DNA from: Acanthaster planci
Taxonomy: Eukaryota > Echinodermata > Asteroidea > Valvatida > Acanthasteridae
Length of the DNA: 64,000 bases
Assembly (NCBI RefSeq): GCF_001949145.1
Contig: NW_019091417.1
Span: 1,244,275-1,308,274 of the forward strand
Reading direction: 5' to 3'
This document shows, piece after piece, positions 50,186 through 63,395 of the stretch; position 1 is the first letter of the stretch, and every line of letters starts with the position of its first letter. The notes under the pieces are model-generated. The model saw nothing but the letters and a program-made list of their open reading frames with translations, ran no database searches and was not told where the DNA came from. The position numbers and the translations under genes are program-made.

Positions 50186-53100
50186 GCCGCAGAGTTCTTG
50201 ATCCGTGCGACGGGCCGTACACGCGGATTACTTCAAACCGTCTCTTAAACAAGGGCCATGAATTATAAATCAAACATAGAATGTGTTTACATTTCAATAA
50301 TTTTTTTTTGTCTCTTTGTCTCACCAGTTAAGTCGTATGATTTCACTCGGTAATTGTAGAATAAGATGCGCATAATGTGACGCTGGTCCAAAGCGCAGTA
50401 TGTCACATGTGAATGTATGAGGCAAGCATGGGTATTTGGAGTGTTTTTGTGGAGACAGCTGTGCTCATTCTGTTCAGTATTCCAAATCTCAGAGAACTGA
50501 AAACTACAAAGTGGCTAAAAATACATAAACAAGTTGCGTGGCTGAAGCATCCAGCTGAGACAACTCTAAGACGCGGTAATGTCGTGACCTTTCGAGGGGA
50601 AGGAGTCGAGCGTAAGTGCATTGGAGTGCATGCATATCGCTGTTCAGACATATTAAATTGATAAGGCACTGTCGAAGTGTCAATGATCTTATGTGGCCCG
50701 CGCATGCGCACAACCATGCCCCCGGCCACGTGGCAGCTTGCATAACTCAAATGTGGCTAATAAAGGCGAGCACATCGCAGACCGGCAGAGGATTGGGTGC
50801 ATTCCAAAATCAGTAAGCAAGAGGCTTCTCCCAAATCACTGTGCACAGCTGTAATTACTTACTTCCAAAACTGCAATGTTTTTAAAGTATCCATTAATGG
50901 AGACCTCTGACCTGTATGAGTCGTGTAGTGGAGAACTGCGTGAAGATCACGCACACTGACGTGACGTCATTTTTTTCCTAAATAACTTCTCAACTCTGCC
51001 ATTTTTGTTGTCAGTCCAAAGTTCCAGGCCGATAAAGTTATCCACAATAGCCTTTGCTTACCTAATCATGACTCAAATTATTGTTGTCTCTTCTTCTTCT
51101 TTTTGTCTCTCTTGTTAAAGTATTTGTTTGTTGTTAAAAATGTTAGAAGCTTAGACAGATATGAAAATGTGATGAAGCTTCGTCCTAGACGTATAGTGCT
51201 TAATGGCTTATGGTGTAAAAGATTCGAGGGTAGTGTTTTGTTTAAAGATTGAATGAGGTACCCCGAAGGCTTTGTCTTTGTAATTTGTGGGGACAATGGT
51301 GGGGACGTTTCAGAGCTAGAACGGCTGCAAATGGCATTGAGGACACAATTTAAGCCATACCTCAATGTACATTGCAACAAGAAGACCTAGGGGTTGCACT
51401 TACGCCATTGGGCACAAGCAGTCGTTGGAGATAACAACAGATAATGGTTCCGCGCGGTTTCGTTAATATTGAGACTACCTTGGCCAGTTACGGTAGTCGA
51501 GGAGATTGTTTAGAAAGAGCTTTTGATATAGCAGCGTACTCAGCAACTACGCGGGGTGTTTTGTCACCAAGTGTAGCCTCGCTTTGGTTCCAGTATGGCT
51601 GTACGATGCTGATACAACACTGCATATAATTATGGATACCTGTGGCCAAGACAGTGGACTATACTATAAACATAATCACCTTGTATCTTAAGCTTGGGAT
51701 TGCCCATGTCACTGTCAAGAAACTCCATGGACGTAGGCCTATTGTCGGCCAGCATTGAAAGAGTGCTGCACGCTTGTGGCAGCAGGATGCTGGTAAATTA
51801 CGCATTCGGCGCAGGTTTCATTTTCTCTCATCAGAAACAGGAAGGCCTCGAAGGGCGGATGAATATGCTATTAGATTGCATTGCCTGGTCGCGATTCACT
51901 CCAAGGTTGGCTTCAGCGGCTGATAAATAATTCCATTTTCGAAATCTTGCTGTGAAAAGGCTATTTGTCACTGGTTTGTACGGAAGGGAATCTTTATTTC
52001 TTTTTCTCTCTTTTTACCCGAGTACTGTTTTGTAAACACGGCATCGGAAAATTGATGGAAATCCAACTGTCTAGGAACAACGTGAGTGGAAAGAGAATCC
52101 GCTGTGGAATGGAGAAATCACACCCAAGAAGATAAACACAAAGATGAGCTAGTAACTACGGGCCGTGTTGCCACACGGGGGGTCCTGTGTCAACGTCTAA
52201 GTCACAATGAAAGAGGAGGAAAGGAGCACGGACCTTTCTAATTCTGACCTTTTCCACGGCACGGAAAAGCGTAGGTGTAAATTAAAATGGAAACCATACT
52301 TTGTGCATACGGTCCCGTTTAAATATGTAATACACCTGCTGCTGCGGTAATATCCGAGCTACAGATGGACGGATTCAAACACCCAGTCTGACATCATCTC
52401 CTGTTAACCTTTCGCCATTTTGGTCTCCTGTCATGACTACGAGCTGACAAGAAACACAGTAAACCAAATCCTACCAAATTAATAATTTTCGTGGAAGGAA
52501 TTGAGGGAGTGCTATCGTTTCTTGAACGTGTTCATTCGTAAGAAAAACATGCGACATCCCAACTTTTATGTATAAGGGGCGGACATTTTGTTTAAATTCT
52601 ACGGGGTTCGTTTTCCATACATTAATTAGAAACGACAAGCTAATCCTTACATTGAGTCTTACTGCCCATCTCATGACACGGAAGGTTGTAATTATCTTCA
52701 GGGGACGTCGCTGCGCCCCAGACATGGGGCCTGCATTAATTTGCACGAAGCCTTAAAACACTACAATTGCTGTGTATTCGTTTGACGTGATCTACTCGAA
52801 ATTCTGCAGTACGCAGATAGCGGCCAGATACATTGCCACCACAGGATTTGTGAGCCTTGTTAGCAAGCCAGAAGGTCTGTACTGCCAAACGATCTTGTTA
52901 CCTTTGGAGGTAACACAAGGTCATACGTGTCTCTATAATTCTCTTGCTGTCAATCTATTTTAGATCACGTTTATGCATCAATAACAGTTTTAATATTTCA
53001 CAAAAAAATTGGTCCAAAGATAAATGCCACACTTCCAATCGACCATACAGATGGAAAAGACATAATAGTCTGGCTTTTAATTATGCCATGTATCATTGCA

Positions 53101-53242
53101 TGTTGCGCCCGGCACATAAACTTTCATGGCGATCAACTGTCATCTGTGGTGTCGTGTTTTGGTTTTGAATGATAAACGGGCACGCTATTACCATGTGTTT
53201 GACAAATGATGCGGAACACGTACCGGCGCCACCTAGGCACAG
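50186..53242. other. No supported gene
   Basis: Overlapping short frames on both strands near 50400-50800 have no recognisable domain. A CTTCTTCTTC tract lies near 51090. Nothing else seen. Confidence 0.5.
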
Positions 53243-53272
53243 TTGGTTGGTTGGTTGGTTGGTTGGTTGGTT
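53243..53272. repeat. (TTGG)7.5 microsatellite
   Basis: Thirty bases of perfect TTGG repeat, flanked by GGCACAG on the left and CTGCGGGG on the right. The repeated Asn-Gln-Pro-Thr seen on the minus strand is only a translation of the microsatellite. Confidence 0.95.
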
Positions 53273-53769
53273 CTGCGGGGAACAGAAAAGTAGGCCTCTC
53301 ACGTATTCCTTCCAAGTCTGCGGTTCAAATTAAGAAAGGAGCCAATTAAACAGAACACGAATTCCGTCTGCACGTTGCATTGATGTTCCAGCCTGCATAC
53401 TCGTTTAGTGCAGTGATCAATTTATCACATTTACGGGGGTTGTGTATCAAGGATCTGCAAGGGAGAGGCAGTACTCGGCAAAGAGTGCCTGGTGCTTTCG
53501 TCAGAAGCAAAGCGATTCAGTATACTCTTGGGGTTACAAATATTTCTCTTTATCTATTGATTCACTAATCAATGTACGTAGAAATTTTACACATCTGAAC
53601 AACGACAAAGCTTGATACATTTTCCCATAAACTTGAAAAAGAAACGGGGGATTTTGATACAATCATTTTGATAATGGCACACGCTCATACAGGGCTTTCC
53701 TCGTCAAGAGCCGTCAAGAGACATGCACGTACTGTCGTTAGTGATCCAAGATGGCTGCCGTCAGAGGCT

Positions 53770-54929
53770 TCCTGGCAGCGTATTTATTTTTTTTACACCG
53801 TAGCCTAGGCTTTTCGCTCTGGCAGTGCTAATTAGCGCTTGAAAAGAGACTAATGCTGACTGAACCAGTCAGAGCGAGCGCGCAAAAACACGAAACGGTG
53901 GTGCCTGTAGGCTACTACAAGAAATAAATATCTGTATTTAGTTCCGACAGTTGATACTTCAGAGGTGATAGACCGATGGATTGTGACAGTATTGGGGTGA
54001 TTCCTCTTCCTCTGATAGTCAAGTTATTTCTTTGATGTGTGTGAAAAAAGCAGAAGTTTAATCACCACCGTGATCGCTTGCTTGATGAGCTAGGTTAGCC
54101 AAGCTCACGCAATGTTTTTTAGCATTTTTATTTTTCCGGGGGAGAGGTATAAAACACAAGTGCGATGTGACAAACATTATGACCAATTTAGGTGGGTCAT
54201 TAATGAGGGTTGTTTTCAAGCAGATTGAGATTTCCACGCCTTTTACTCTTATTTCATTTTTGTTTCATTTCCATTATAAATAAAATCAAAATTTCAAAAT
54301 ATTTTACTTGAAACAAGTTCAGGTTGGTCTTGAAGTCTTGATTGCAACCTCGTCTGCGTCATTTCCTCTAGGCTAGTCGAACAAGCAAACAGGTTATGGC
54401 TTTGCAGCAAAGTGCGTTAATAATGCTTCATATACCAAAGGTAAAAGATTCCCAATATCAAAAATTATTACTGCTTGCTGTGCACTGTATAGCATAGCAA
54501 AGAATGATATCAAAAATTTGAATCGTTGGTGCGCCAGTGCCTGTATGTATTTGAATCATGGAAGAAGGGAAACCGTCGAAAGACTCAATAAGAAATCCAA
54601 TCATTATGAGACTAATAATTCGGTTGTGAAATTTGGTTTGTTCACGTTTTGCATTGTGTAACCCTACCATGATTCCTAGCGGAGCTCTCACATGACATTT
54701 AGCTGCATCTTAAGCTATGCAATAAGGAGACGTCTTCCAGTTTTTAGTGGCATGCCTTAAAACCCTTTAGACTGTCTTAGCAACTATGATTATGTCATGT
54801 TTCCGTCCCCTCGTTAAATCGCATGTGTTCGTGTATGTACTCAGCATTAGTCTCTTTTCCTGCGCAAACTGGCACCACCACAGAAAAAAAAAACAGGTTA
54901 CGGTGTAAATAAAAAATACGCTTCCTGAC
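53770..54929. mobile_element. Candidate non-autonomous TIR element, about 1.16 kb
   Basis: An inverted pair of segments of about 90 bp bounds this region. The left (about 53770-53858) and the reverse complement of the right (about 54841-54929) share, in order, an AGCGTATTT block, TTTACACCGTA(G/A)CCT, a diverged middle with T-rich sequence, GCGC(TT/AG), and an identical GAAAAGAGACTAATGCTGA run. The shared ends face outward on both sides, as in terminal inverted repeats. The interior of about 980 bp has no open frame longer than 77 codons, so no transposase is encoded. Alternatively, these are two independent insertions of one shorter repeat in opposite orientations. Confidence 0.6.
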
Positions 54930-57864
54930 AGTACCAAAGGACCTTAGCCACTACATGCCAATCCGCGTGTACCACTATTTGCATGAAGGTTTCTCACGGG
55001 CGGCGAAAAGATGGCGTTCAAAATAAAAATGAAATGCTGATTTTAATAATGACGCTACATTTTGTATGGTATTGGCGTAGTTTTCGTCGTATTAGGAAGG
55101 AGCTCTGGAGATTTTGAAGTCATTTTTAAGCTAATAAAGATAACCCTGTCAATCTAAAGGTAGAGCACAAGGCACTGTCACCACGTGACCAAATCTGATA
55201 AGAAGCATCATGCTCATTATTTGTAATGGCAAATTTATAGAAACACATAAATAGCTCACAAATACTGAAACAAACTTTTTACGTGAAAGTTGCAAGAATT
55301 CGTAAAATTCTGTTTCTCTTATCAGACTTGAGTCCTGGATAATATGCCATTTTGCTGTCGTAGTGTTAATTCAATTTGTATATTATGGAAGGCTTGAGTA
55401 GACGCAGATGATTGATTAAATCAGCATTTACCAGTCAAGACCTATGGAGTTTCCTTAGCCTCTTTCGCTTTTGCCTGGAGTACATGCAGATTCCTTGTTG
55501 GTGTTATAATTCGGACGTACTGAAATAAACTCAGCTACGACAATCAGATTATTTGGTGCTGTATGCTTCGCCATGCACAGAGGTGAAGTGAGAGACAGAT
55601 TAAAGGATTAATCAAAATTAATTTACGGTCTCCAGGCAGTGTCCGATGACAGGTTTGTTGTAAATTTCAGTTGGCGTTGTTGCCAAGAGGTTGGATTGAT
55701 TTTAAAACGGGGTCAGTGGCACAGTTTGCAATTAGCTTGTTTCCTGGGAAAAGAACTTGGAGATGTGGAAGCTTGGTGTCTTATCATGTAATGATTAAAA
55801 CAGTGCGATTATCAGTTCATCTTAAAGAGAAATAATTCTTTTTTTTTCTTTTATGCTGCGTCAGAATATGCCTGATACATCCAAAACATGCTAATGTCAA
55901 ACAAAGCCGCTTTGGGGCTGCTCGGTGCTCTGAGTTATTGTTTATTTGGAAAGTATAATTATTTCGTGTGAATGAATTGTTTACCAACATAAAGCAAATG
56001 GCCGTGACAGTGTTTTCCCTTTGTCACTTTTGATATCAACGTCTTACGACATCTATGGTTACTGTAGAGGATATACTGGCGCACCGTATTGTGTAATACT
56101 ATATCTGCGATCGTTCTCCTCCTGTACAAATTGTATAAAACGAAATTCAACCGTCCAGCCACAAGAAGAAAGGCCTTCTTTTAAGCCCGTCAGAAGCCTT
56201 TAACCGCTGGCTCGAGATAATTTGATATTTTTCTTCTTCGCGGCTACTTCAGCGACAAAGGGTCAACTCTTTCCGCACCAAATAACGGCAGGTAAATTAT
56301 ACGCGGGAAAGGCTAACTTGAGCAAAGAGCCCTTGATAATGTAGGACACATCATGGACAAACGTGGCTTGCTCAAAGACTGCCGACTAGTGCAGGTTTTC
56401 AACACTTTTTTTCTGTAAAAGGGACCACTGGCAGGCGACAGGGAAAACGCCAGCCTTTTAGCAAAATCTGGACGTGAGTGCGATGAATAAGACTGTATTT
56501 TGCGCCCAAAATGGAGTGGTGTGTGTAACCGCTGTAATTGTGTTTAGGCGGGTGTTCAGTTTGATTAATTATCCAAATGGCTTCAATTTATAATCTCCAT
56601 AATTCAGGTCTATTTTCTTTTTTATGTATAAAATGTTATTTAAATTAAAATACTAATGCAGCGCGTGGTGAATAAGCATTGGTGAACAAAGTCCGGAACG
56701 ATAACCGGGTTTTGAGTGGAGAAAAGTTATTGCGTTCATTTGATGGAGCAAGGGCTTATATTTATGTCTCCGTAAAACATGTTTTTAAACGGAGAAGAGC
56801 TTGGATTCCATAGGTTGTAGCAGCAGTTTCAATCAACTGCAGAACATCCATGAATTTTTATTATATATACAGGCACAAGAATTTGCCACTCATTGGAGTT
56901 ATTTTGTTACAATAACCAGACTACACTTTGGATTGACGGATTTCTTCATTTTTGTTTGAAGTTTGATTTGATTTTTTTAAAATCGAAGTGACGTGCATGG
57001 TTACGGTAGATGTATGCAGCAATGCTCATATGTTCTTACTGTCAGGTTATTTTTCTGATTCCCAGATTCCGTCGATGCAGCGCAGTCAGCTGAAGCATGC
57101 ACGCATGATCACTACAGCATTTCTCTTCATTGTAATCACTGTTACACCTCCCAGCAAATTGAGAATATATACGACAGTAGATACTTGAGGGAAATTAGAC
57201 CCAACACGCCTTCGACCTGGACAAACAAACGCTTAGAATTCGCAAAATTCGCATCTCGAGAGGAGAAAAAAATCGAGAACGGCGGCAAAGGAGAAATTGA
57301 GCTGAAATCAGCGCCTTCTCCCCGTGGATTTCATGGCGGGGCCGGTTTCATTGAGGCAGATCTATACCCGTCAAAGTAAATCAGAGTTCCCGTATACTTG
57401 TACTCCTTCGTGAAACAGGGCCACGGGCAACTATCGGCGCGTAGAACCAGCGTAGCGGGAACGCGTATTATCATAGGAAATACACCCAGCTAAGGCAAAG
57501 AAATTAGGGCCTAACAACCAAAATCTCTTATAAATAAATGCGCTTTCTCGTCACAAGCGGCTTGTCAGCCAACGGCTGTACAGGTCTTAGTGTCCCTCAG
57601 CGTGTGTGATTAAAAAAGCCAAGACGTAGTGTTAGCTGGCGAGAAGAAAACATTGGCAAACACGAGACAGAGGAGTATATTTGTTGGGGCAGGGCCGGAG
57701 TGGTGTATATTAAGGGACAAGGCAATATAAAATGTCTACAGCAGGTTTTTTTGTTAGTGTGGTAGACGATGACCTGTTCTTAATATTCAGTCATCCTAAA
57801 ACAAAGATTAGATTTACATTTCTGATATGTTGACTTGTTAGCAGTTTCTTTCTAAAGCTGTTAT
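54930..57864. other. No supported gene
   Basis: AT-rich, with only short open frames. A T-rich run lies at about 55838-55852. No repeat structure recognised. Confidence 0.5.
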
Positions 57865-58040
57865 AATACGGCCGTTTCACAATAGTGCGCCACCAAGAGT
57901 TTGCCACACGTTGGCCAATCACAATGCGCGAAAGTTGTCGACCCAATGCGCGTTTAAAAAGGGTCGACAAATTTCGATCGTTGTGATTGGCCAACGCGTT
58001 GCAAACTCTTGGAGGCGCCCTATTGTGAAACGGCCGTATT
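57865..58040. mobile_element. Near-palindromic foldback element, 176 bp
   Basis: Two 80-bp arms (57865-57944 and 57961-58040) are reverse complements with roughly eight to ten mismatches, around a 16-base loop. The ends are AATACGGCCGTTTCACAATA and its exact reverse complement. Internal identical stretches include CCAAGAGTTTGC, CGTTGGCCAATCACAA and TTGTCGACCC. There is no open frame. The whole element would form a stable long hairpin, typical of foldback MITEs. Sequence just outside the arms (TGTTAT on the left, GACTAA on the right) does not give a clear target-site duplication. It contains GCGCCCTATTG, close to the GCGCCCTCTATTG motif at 17684. Confidence 0.92.
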
Positions 58041-60262
58041 GACTAATCGACCTTTAATACGCGTTTTGATACCAATAAAATACATTGAGTCGTAAATATT
58101 TTGACCGTTTTCGCCTCTCTGAAAAGAGGACGGTTTGCTACACGATAATGCCTTAAAGTTGTGCTGACACCTATTTACCGCTTGGTGGCAGCATTTTCTT
58201 GAAGGCCACAGTACATTTATTCTTCAAATGAGGCGAAACTGCACATAGGTTGCCTGAGATGGAGCAATTCTTATGTGCTGTCGTTTTCAAATTGATTAAA
58301 CGCCCATCTTTGACAGTATTGTGCCACCCATCACCGAAGTTTTATGCTTTCCTTCATGTACATCAGGTTGAAACCCCCATCTTCCAATTTTACACTATTT
58401 TGGCTTAACATTTTCTTTGATGGAAGTAACGTAGGCAGAAACTAATCTAACAGCCACATGCAGTGCCAAATTAAACTGTGAGGCTCATCGGAGTGTTACT
58501 AGGCCTCGTCATGGTTGGGCAAAATCATTCTCAACTGGCTTTTACTGTTGAAAAAGTCTGACGCCTCAGTTGAAACTAAACACTTGTTTGCGTTTGTCCA
58601 TCCACTCAAATAGATACTGGGTTAAGGCCTTGTCGCTTTCCATTTTAGTTGGCAAAGCACTAGACTCTTAAATTGCAATGATGGATTAGTCATTGATTTG
58701 TTCTGACGGGTTGGACATGTTTTAGTGGCAGCATCGCTGTTTGTGAGGTACGTCCTATACTGAGAAACGCGTCAGCCGATGACGAAATGGACGTTGGCGC
58801 CTCCAGCTGACAACCTCGTCTAATCGCTGTGCCGATTCAAGGGTTATTTCTCTCGACCACTGCTTTCACTCCTTCTTGTATGTTATGATAATGTTAGACG
58901 CAGTTTGTATCTTGAATCACTTGCAGTTAGGAACACAAGACCCCTAATGTCTTGTTATCCTGAGCTCATTATCTGGTGCCGTACTGCTGCTCAACTTTGC
59001 TCGGAGCGGAGAGTCTTTTAAAAAACAGATGTTCTCACGCTGTATCTTGGTCATCGTCCAGTACATGAATGTGGAAGAAGGGAAGGATACATGTTGTGAG
59101 CTGTTTTTTTTGTGTGTGTGTATTTTTGTTTTTGGGTTTTTTTTTCTTTTTTTCTTTTGATGTGGATAGTTTTTCCTTATTCGAAGTTATGAAATCCCCA
59201 CGTTGATTTTTAAGAGGTCTTAAAGCAAGAAACATGGATACAGTGTATCCGTATAAAATCAGGAAGCCCAGAACTGCCATATTTTACAGCAGAAATCGAT
59301 CGTTCTATAGGTTTCAGTGAATGCAGCCATGTTGTGTGTCTTCCAGGTTGTTGTAATTGACACGTTTTGTTGCCTTGCATCTTCAAATCTTAAAGACAAG
59401 AGTAACTAAAATACCGTGTTTCCCATTCTGGCCCCTAGGTGCTTCCAAGTACTTACACTAAATATTTCTCAATCATTATTAAAACAGCCAGAGAAAATGT
59501 ACTACACAGCTCCGCCTGTTCGATGGATCAGTTCCTGTATGTAGAAAGAGTAAACATATTTTTTGCCGTCAGTGTTTTAAACACCCCTCGCATGCGAAGG
59601 ACAGCCAAACAATTTCCCGGAGAGAGAAATGGTTGACCTTTAGCTTGTCTGTTTAATTTTCAGCTAGTCATACAAGTAGAGCCTAATTCTGAATCATATT
59701 GCAGTGCATTGTGTTGGTATGACGCGCTTAATTACGTGCACGGTTCGAGGACGTGTTGACTTGGTATACTTTAATGCGTTTGCTTTCGCCAGCCAAAGAA
59801 GGGCGGAGCAGGCGGCCATACCCCCCCCCCATAAAGAAGAGCATGTATTTGTACATGTACTGTAATTATGACAAAAGGGGATTTTGATTTGGCCCATGTC
59901 ACATTTCTTCCTTCCAAAAGACTGTAAAAAGCCCTAAAATGTAGCTCTACCCCTAAGAAATTCCATCAAAGATTCCATTTAAAAATATTTATTTTGTGCG
60001 CCCCCCACCAAAAAAGTTTTGTCCCCGAAAATTTGGTCCTGGACGCACCCTTGAAGCTGTAGAATATAGTAGGATAATTGATGCAATTTAGGATAAATCA
60101 CATGTTTAAAACAAGCGATACTCAAAAGAGTGAACCACCACGGGCGAATAATTGAGAGGCTGCATTACTATAGGGAAAGATATTCGGTCAACATGAATGG
60201 TTTTCCTTCATGAGCTGTGAGATTTTACCTGCACAAACCCTCAGGTTTTCGTTCCCTGCCAC
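58041..60262. other. No supported gene
   Basis: Stop-rich AT-rich DNA. T/G-rich low-complexity sequence lies at 59104-59158 and a run of ten C at 59821-59830. A possible but unconvincing hAT-type end near 60040-60056 is discussed under rejected items. Confidence 0.5.
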
Positions 60263-60282
60263 TTTTTTTTTTTTTTTTTTTT
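60263..60282. repeat. Run of 20 T
   Basis: An uninterrupted T20. On the minus strand this is A20, preceded by sequence containing GTGCGATCCCCCGC. It could be the poly(A) tail of a minus-strand retroposed sequence, but no body of an element is recognisable. It may be a simple homopolymer. Confidence 0.9.
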
Positions 60283-61650
60283 GCTGTCCACTTAATATTT
60301 CTGCGGGGGATCGCACTTTTACCAGCCAGTAATCCCTCACAATTATGACATTTCCTGTCGACTTTTTCACCCGCTGAAGCCCATTAATCCGTCAAACGTA
60401 ATTCCATTAATACATTATCAAAACATATTCAGAAGAAGACAATTCCGGGGATAATCACCGCGTTCACTATTGATACATTCGCGATCACATTACTTGTAAA
60501 TGCGATTTCGAGGAATGTGTGTGCGGCAAATGTGATGTTGCTTTATGACGTCGTCATCCGGTGGAAGAGAGTGCACTTTGTTCATATACCGCCACAGCCA
60601 TGTGTTACAGGCATGAAAATATTACTCGCTGAGCTTGATGACACATCGTGTCCCCAGTACTTAGCTAACTTTAAGTATCATGAAATACTCGGTGTGTTGA
60701 ATCGCAGAGTGCTTTTTCAGGAACAAAGACACAAACTTTACAAATAGAACTGCTTTTTTCAAATGTCAATTTGAACGAAAAAACGCTGCACTGAATATGC
60801 GCCTCTGTAACGTTTCGGACTTGAATTTATTTTTAGAACCATGCACACACCCTCGTTCCTGTTTGTGGAAATAGTCAAACACCGGCGGGTGTAGAGAGAA
60901 CAAGGTTGGCAAATTATTGTAGCATTCAGGATGGAAGGGTTCTGATGTAGACATGTAGGTTCCCCTTTTTCAGTTCAGGCAGTTTACATCTGATGGGCCA
61001 AAGCCTAATCAATATATGCCCTCAGGACAAACTGTAGAATTTGGCCTGGCACATGATCAAGTGTACCGTAGCTGTAGTAACGAGATCATATGTGCCAGCG
61101 TTCCTCCGGTCGGGCTAGGGGGAAATGCCAGAGTGCATCGAAGCTGAAAAGTTGCAGCCGTCATAATGAGATTCGCCGGTGTCACGAACGCTATAACCCT
61201 TGTGAGCACTTTGCCTTCGACCAAACGCTTGATGGCGCCATAGCGCTACTCTCTGACGTCATTCCGTTCCCACATGATATGATTGCCAACAGAAACGTTG
61301 TTACAGATGTTTGTGCAATCGAATTTTAACATTTAGATAAGTTTAGGAACTGATAACTAAACTGACGTTGTAGTCATGTATTCAAAATATATCCCATCAC
61401 AAACAATGCAAAAACCTACCAAAGTTTGTATTTTATTAACACAAAACAGACGTCATAGTTAGTTTGTGGGAATGCAAGATCTGGCTTAACCCTTTAATGC
61501 GATTCTAGTTACGTCGTAACACGGGATGTCGATGTTGATTGCATCGATGAAGTGCAGAATCATTCGCGCTTCCACAAGCAGCATCTCAGCTGTGCAATTT
61601 AATCTTAATTGTTACTCTCTTATTTCCATGTATTACCAGGTTATTACCCC
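60283..61650. other. No supported gene
   Basis: Short open frames only. A TGACGTCA octamer lies near 61255. Nothing else seen. Confidence 0.5.
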
Positions 61651-61850
61651 TTATTATCAACAAAGCACTATGAATTTATTATCAACAAAGCACTATGAAT
61701 TTATTATCAACAAAGCACTATGAATTTATTATCAACAAAGCACTATGAATTTATTATCAACAAAGCACTATGAATTTATTATCAACAAAGCACTATGAAT
61801 TTATTATCAACAAAGCACTATGAATTTAGTATCAACAAAGCACTATGAAT
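61651..61850. repeat. 25-bp minisatellite, eight copies
   Basis: Eight head-to-tail copies of a 25-bp unit (TTATTATCAACAAAGCACTA followed by TGAAT) start at 61651 and every 25 bases after that. The first seven are identical as far as I can see. The eighth (61826-61850) has G for T at position 4. The array starts and stops abruptly at complete units. Near identity implies recent expansion and likely length polymorphism. The period is not a multiple of three, so it does not encode a peptide repeat. Confidence 0.97.
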
Positions 61851-63272
61851 TTACCAGCGTATGCTTATAGACCTCCCTACCTGAACCTGTTAACGAGACT
61901 GGTTCTCACTGTAATTTGAATGCTTTCCTCGGCTGCATCGACGTCGTGATTACCCACAATGCCTGCAGTTTTTTCCTCTGAAACACTGGGAAATTTCATT
62001 CAAGGAACCGCTTTCCCATTGGTTGTTTTCACTTACACTGCACTGAACGTCTGTGCTGTAATGTTCCACTACCAAAGCGCCGTCGTGAAAAGAAAACGTG
62101 ATTCTACTCAGATGCCATTATAAGCAGTAACAGCACTGGTTTGGCAGATCCTGCGAAGAATTAAAAATGGGAATTTGAGGGCGCACTCACTGAAAAATTT
62201 GTTGGCCTAAAAAGCGATCCAAAGTGACTACCAAATTTAAAACTGGGCTAAAACGGAATAGTATTACCGATTAAGTTTTACTGTGCTTTATCTGTAAATC
62301 AAAAAGTCAAAATCGAAATGCGTCGAATGAAACAGACCTGCAATTTACTTTGTCTTTTTCTCCAAGTTCTACTTCTGGTGGAGGAAATGCGTACATGCAA
62401 AGTTGAGTTTCAAGTGGTATTTACACAGGAGTTGAATTTCTTGAATTTCCTGTCAAAAACTCGAGGGACTTGTTGCAAATACGTGAAGAAAATCCATGCG
62501 GCACCAACAAAAGAAAATGCGAATAATTATGTTAATTTATACATTCATAGGCATTCCCGTGCAAACAAAGCTCGAACACAGTTCCGGCAGTGCGTCACAG
62601 CTCAGGGAATATTCAAACAACAAGAGACAGTGCATCAGTCACCGCTTCTCCACGATGCTGACATTTATCAGTAGAGTCTACGGCCCAACAGCAATTCACT
62701 TCGTGGGAGGAGACCCATCTTGAATTTTTTTTCAAGGAAGCAAAGCGGAAATCATTACCTCTTCGCCGAAAAAAATCAATTAGTCTAGATTGATTTCCAT
62801 TCTCTTGGCATTCGCAACAGCTGACTAGCAGCTCGACGATTGTTGTCGCAATCGATACTTCTGCCACCAATGCTGAAGATGTAAATCAGTTATGAGGATG
62901 GCTTTCACTAGACTGCTGTACACTTATCATCGGGTTACAATGATATCAGGTGTACGAAACAAGTGATGGCGCATGCACACGAAGCACAAATTCAGTTTTG
63001 TATCTAGTAACACGCACGAGTAATGCAACACTACATGTAGACGTTATTCGAATATCACGCAAATCTCTTACTTTTAGACATTCGACTCGGGAGCGAAATC
63101 GACTCGTCAGATTAGAAATGGTTATGGCTGTTGAGATAAACGGTTGTTTTTTTTACCGTACCAGACAGGTATAATGATTCCGAACTGGTGACTGTTCACT
63201 TGACTTTGTGCCGTGTTTTACCGATATTTTACCTGAATCGCATCAGTTGTAAAACGTTTTTTACGATTGGTT
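61851..63272. other. No supported gene
   Basis: A 118-codon plus-strand frame (62318-62674) has a leucine-rich start (NLLCLFLQVLLLVEEM) that could pass for a signal peptide. The rest is unrecognised and the length is within chance expectation. Confidence 0.5.
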
Positions 63273-63395
63273 GGACAATATTAGCCGAAACACCCATCAT
63301 CTCGTGCGTAGACGTGCACTTGTACAGTCTTCGGGACAATACCTAGCCGAAACACCCCTCATCTCGTGCGTGGACGTGCACTTCTACCGTCTTAG
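63273..63395. repeat. Diverged 61/62-bp tandem duplication
   Basis: GGACAATATTAGCCGAAACA at 63273 recurs as GGACAATACCTAGCCGAAAC at 63334, and the match continues through CACCC(A/C)TCATCTCGTGCGT and (A/G)GACGTGCACTT to the end of each unit. The second copy is one base longer and differs at a handful of positions. A following GGA at 63396 begins a third unit that does not continue. Each unit contains CTCGTGCGT and GACGTGCAC, both CG-rich for this window. Confidence 0.92.

Noticed and set aside
53093-53315. Asn-Gln-Pro-Thr peptide repeat on the minus strand
   Set aside because: Direct product of the TTGG microsatellite at 53243-53272.
59797-60056. Possible hAT-type element (GGGCGGAGCAGG on the left, CCTGGACGCACCC on the right)
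   Set aside because: The ends pair only loosely, no 8-bp target-site duplication is visible, and the interior is low complexity.
61651-61850. Regular 25-bp array considered as a CRISPR array
   Set aside because: Units are contiguous with no unique spacers, so it is a minisatellite.
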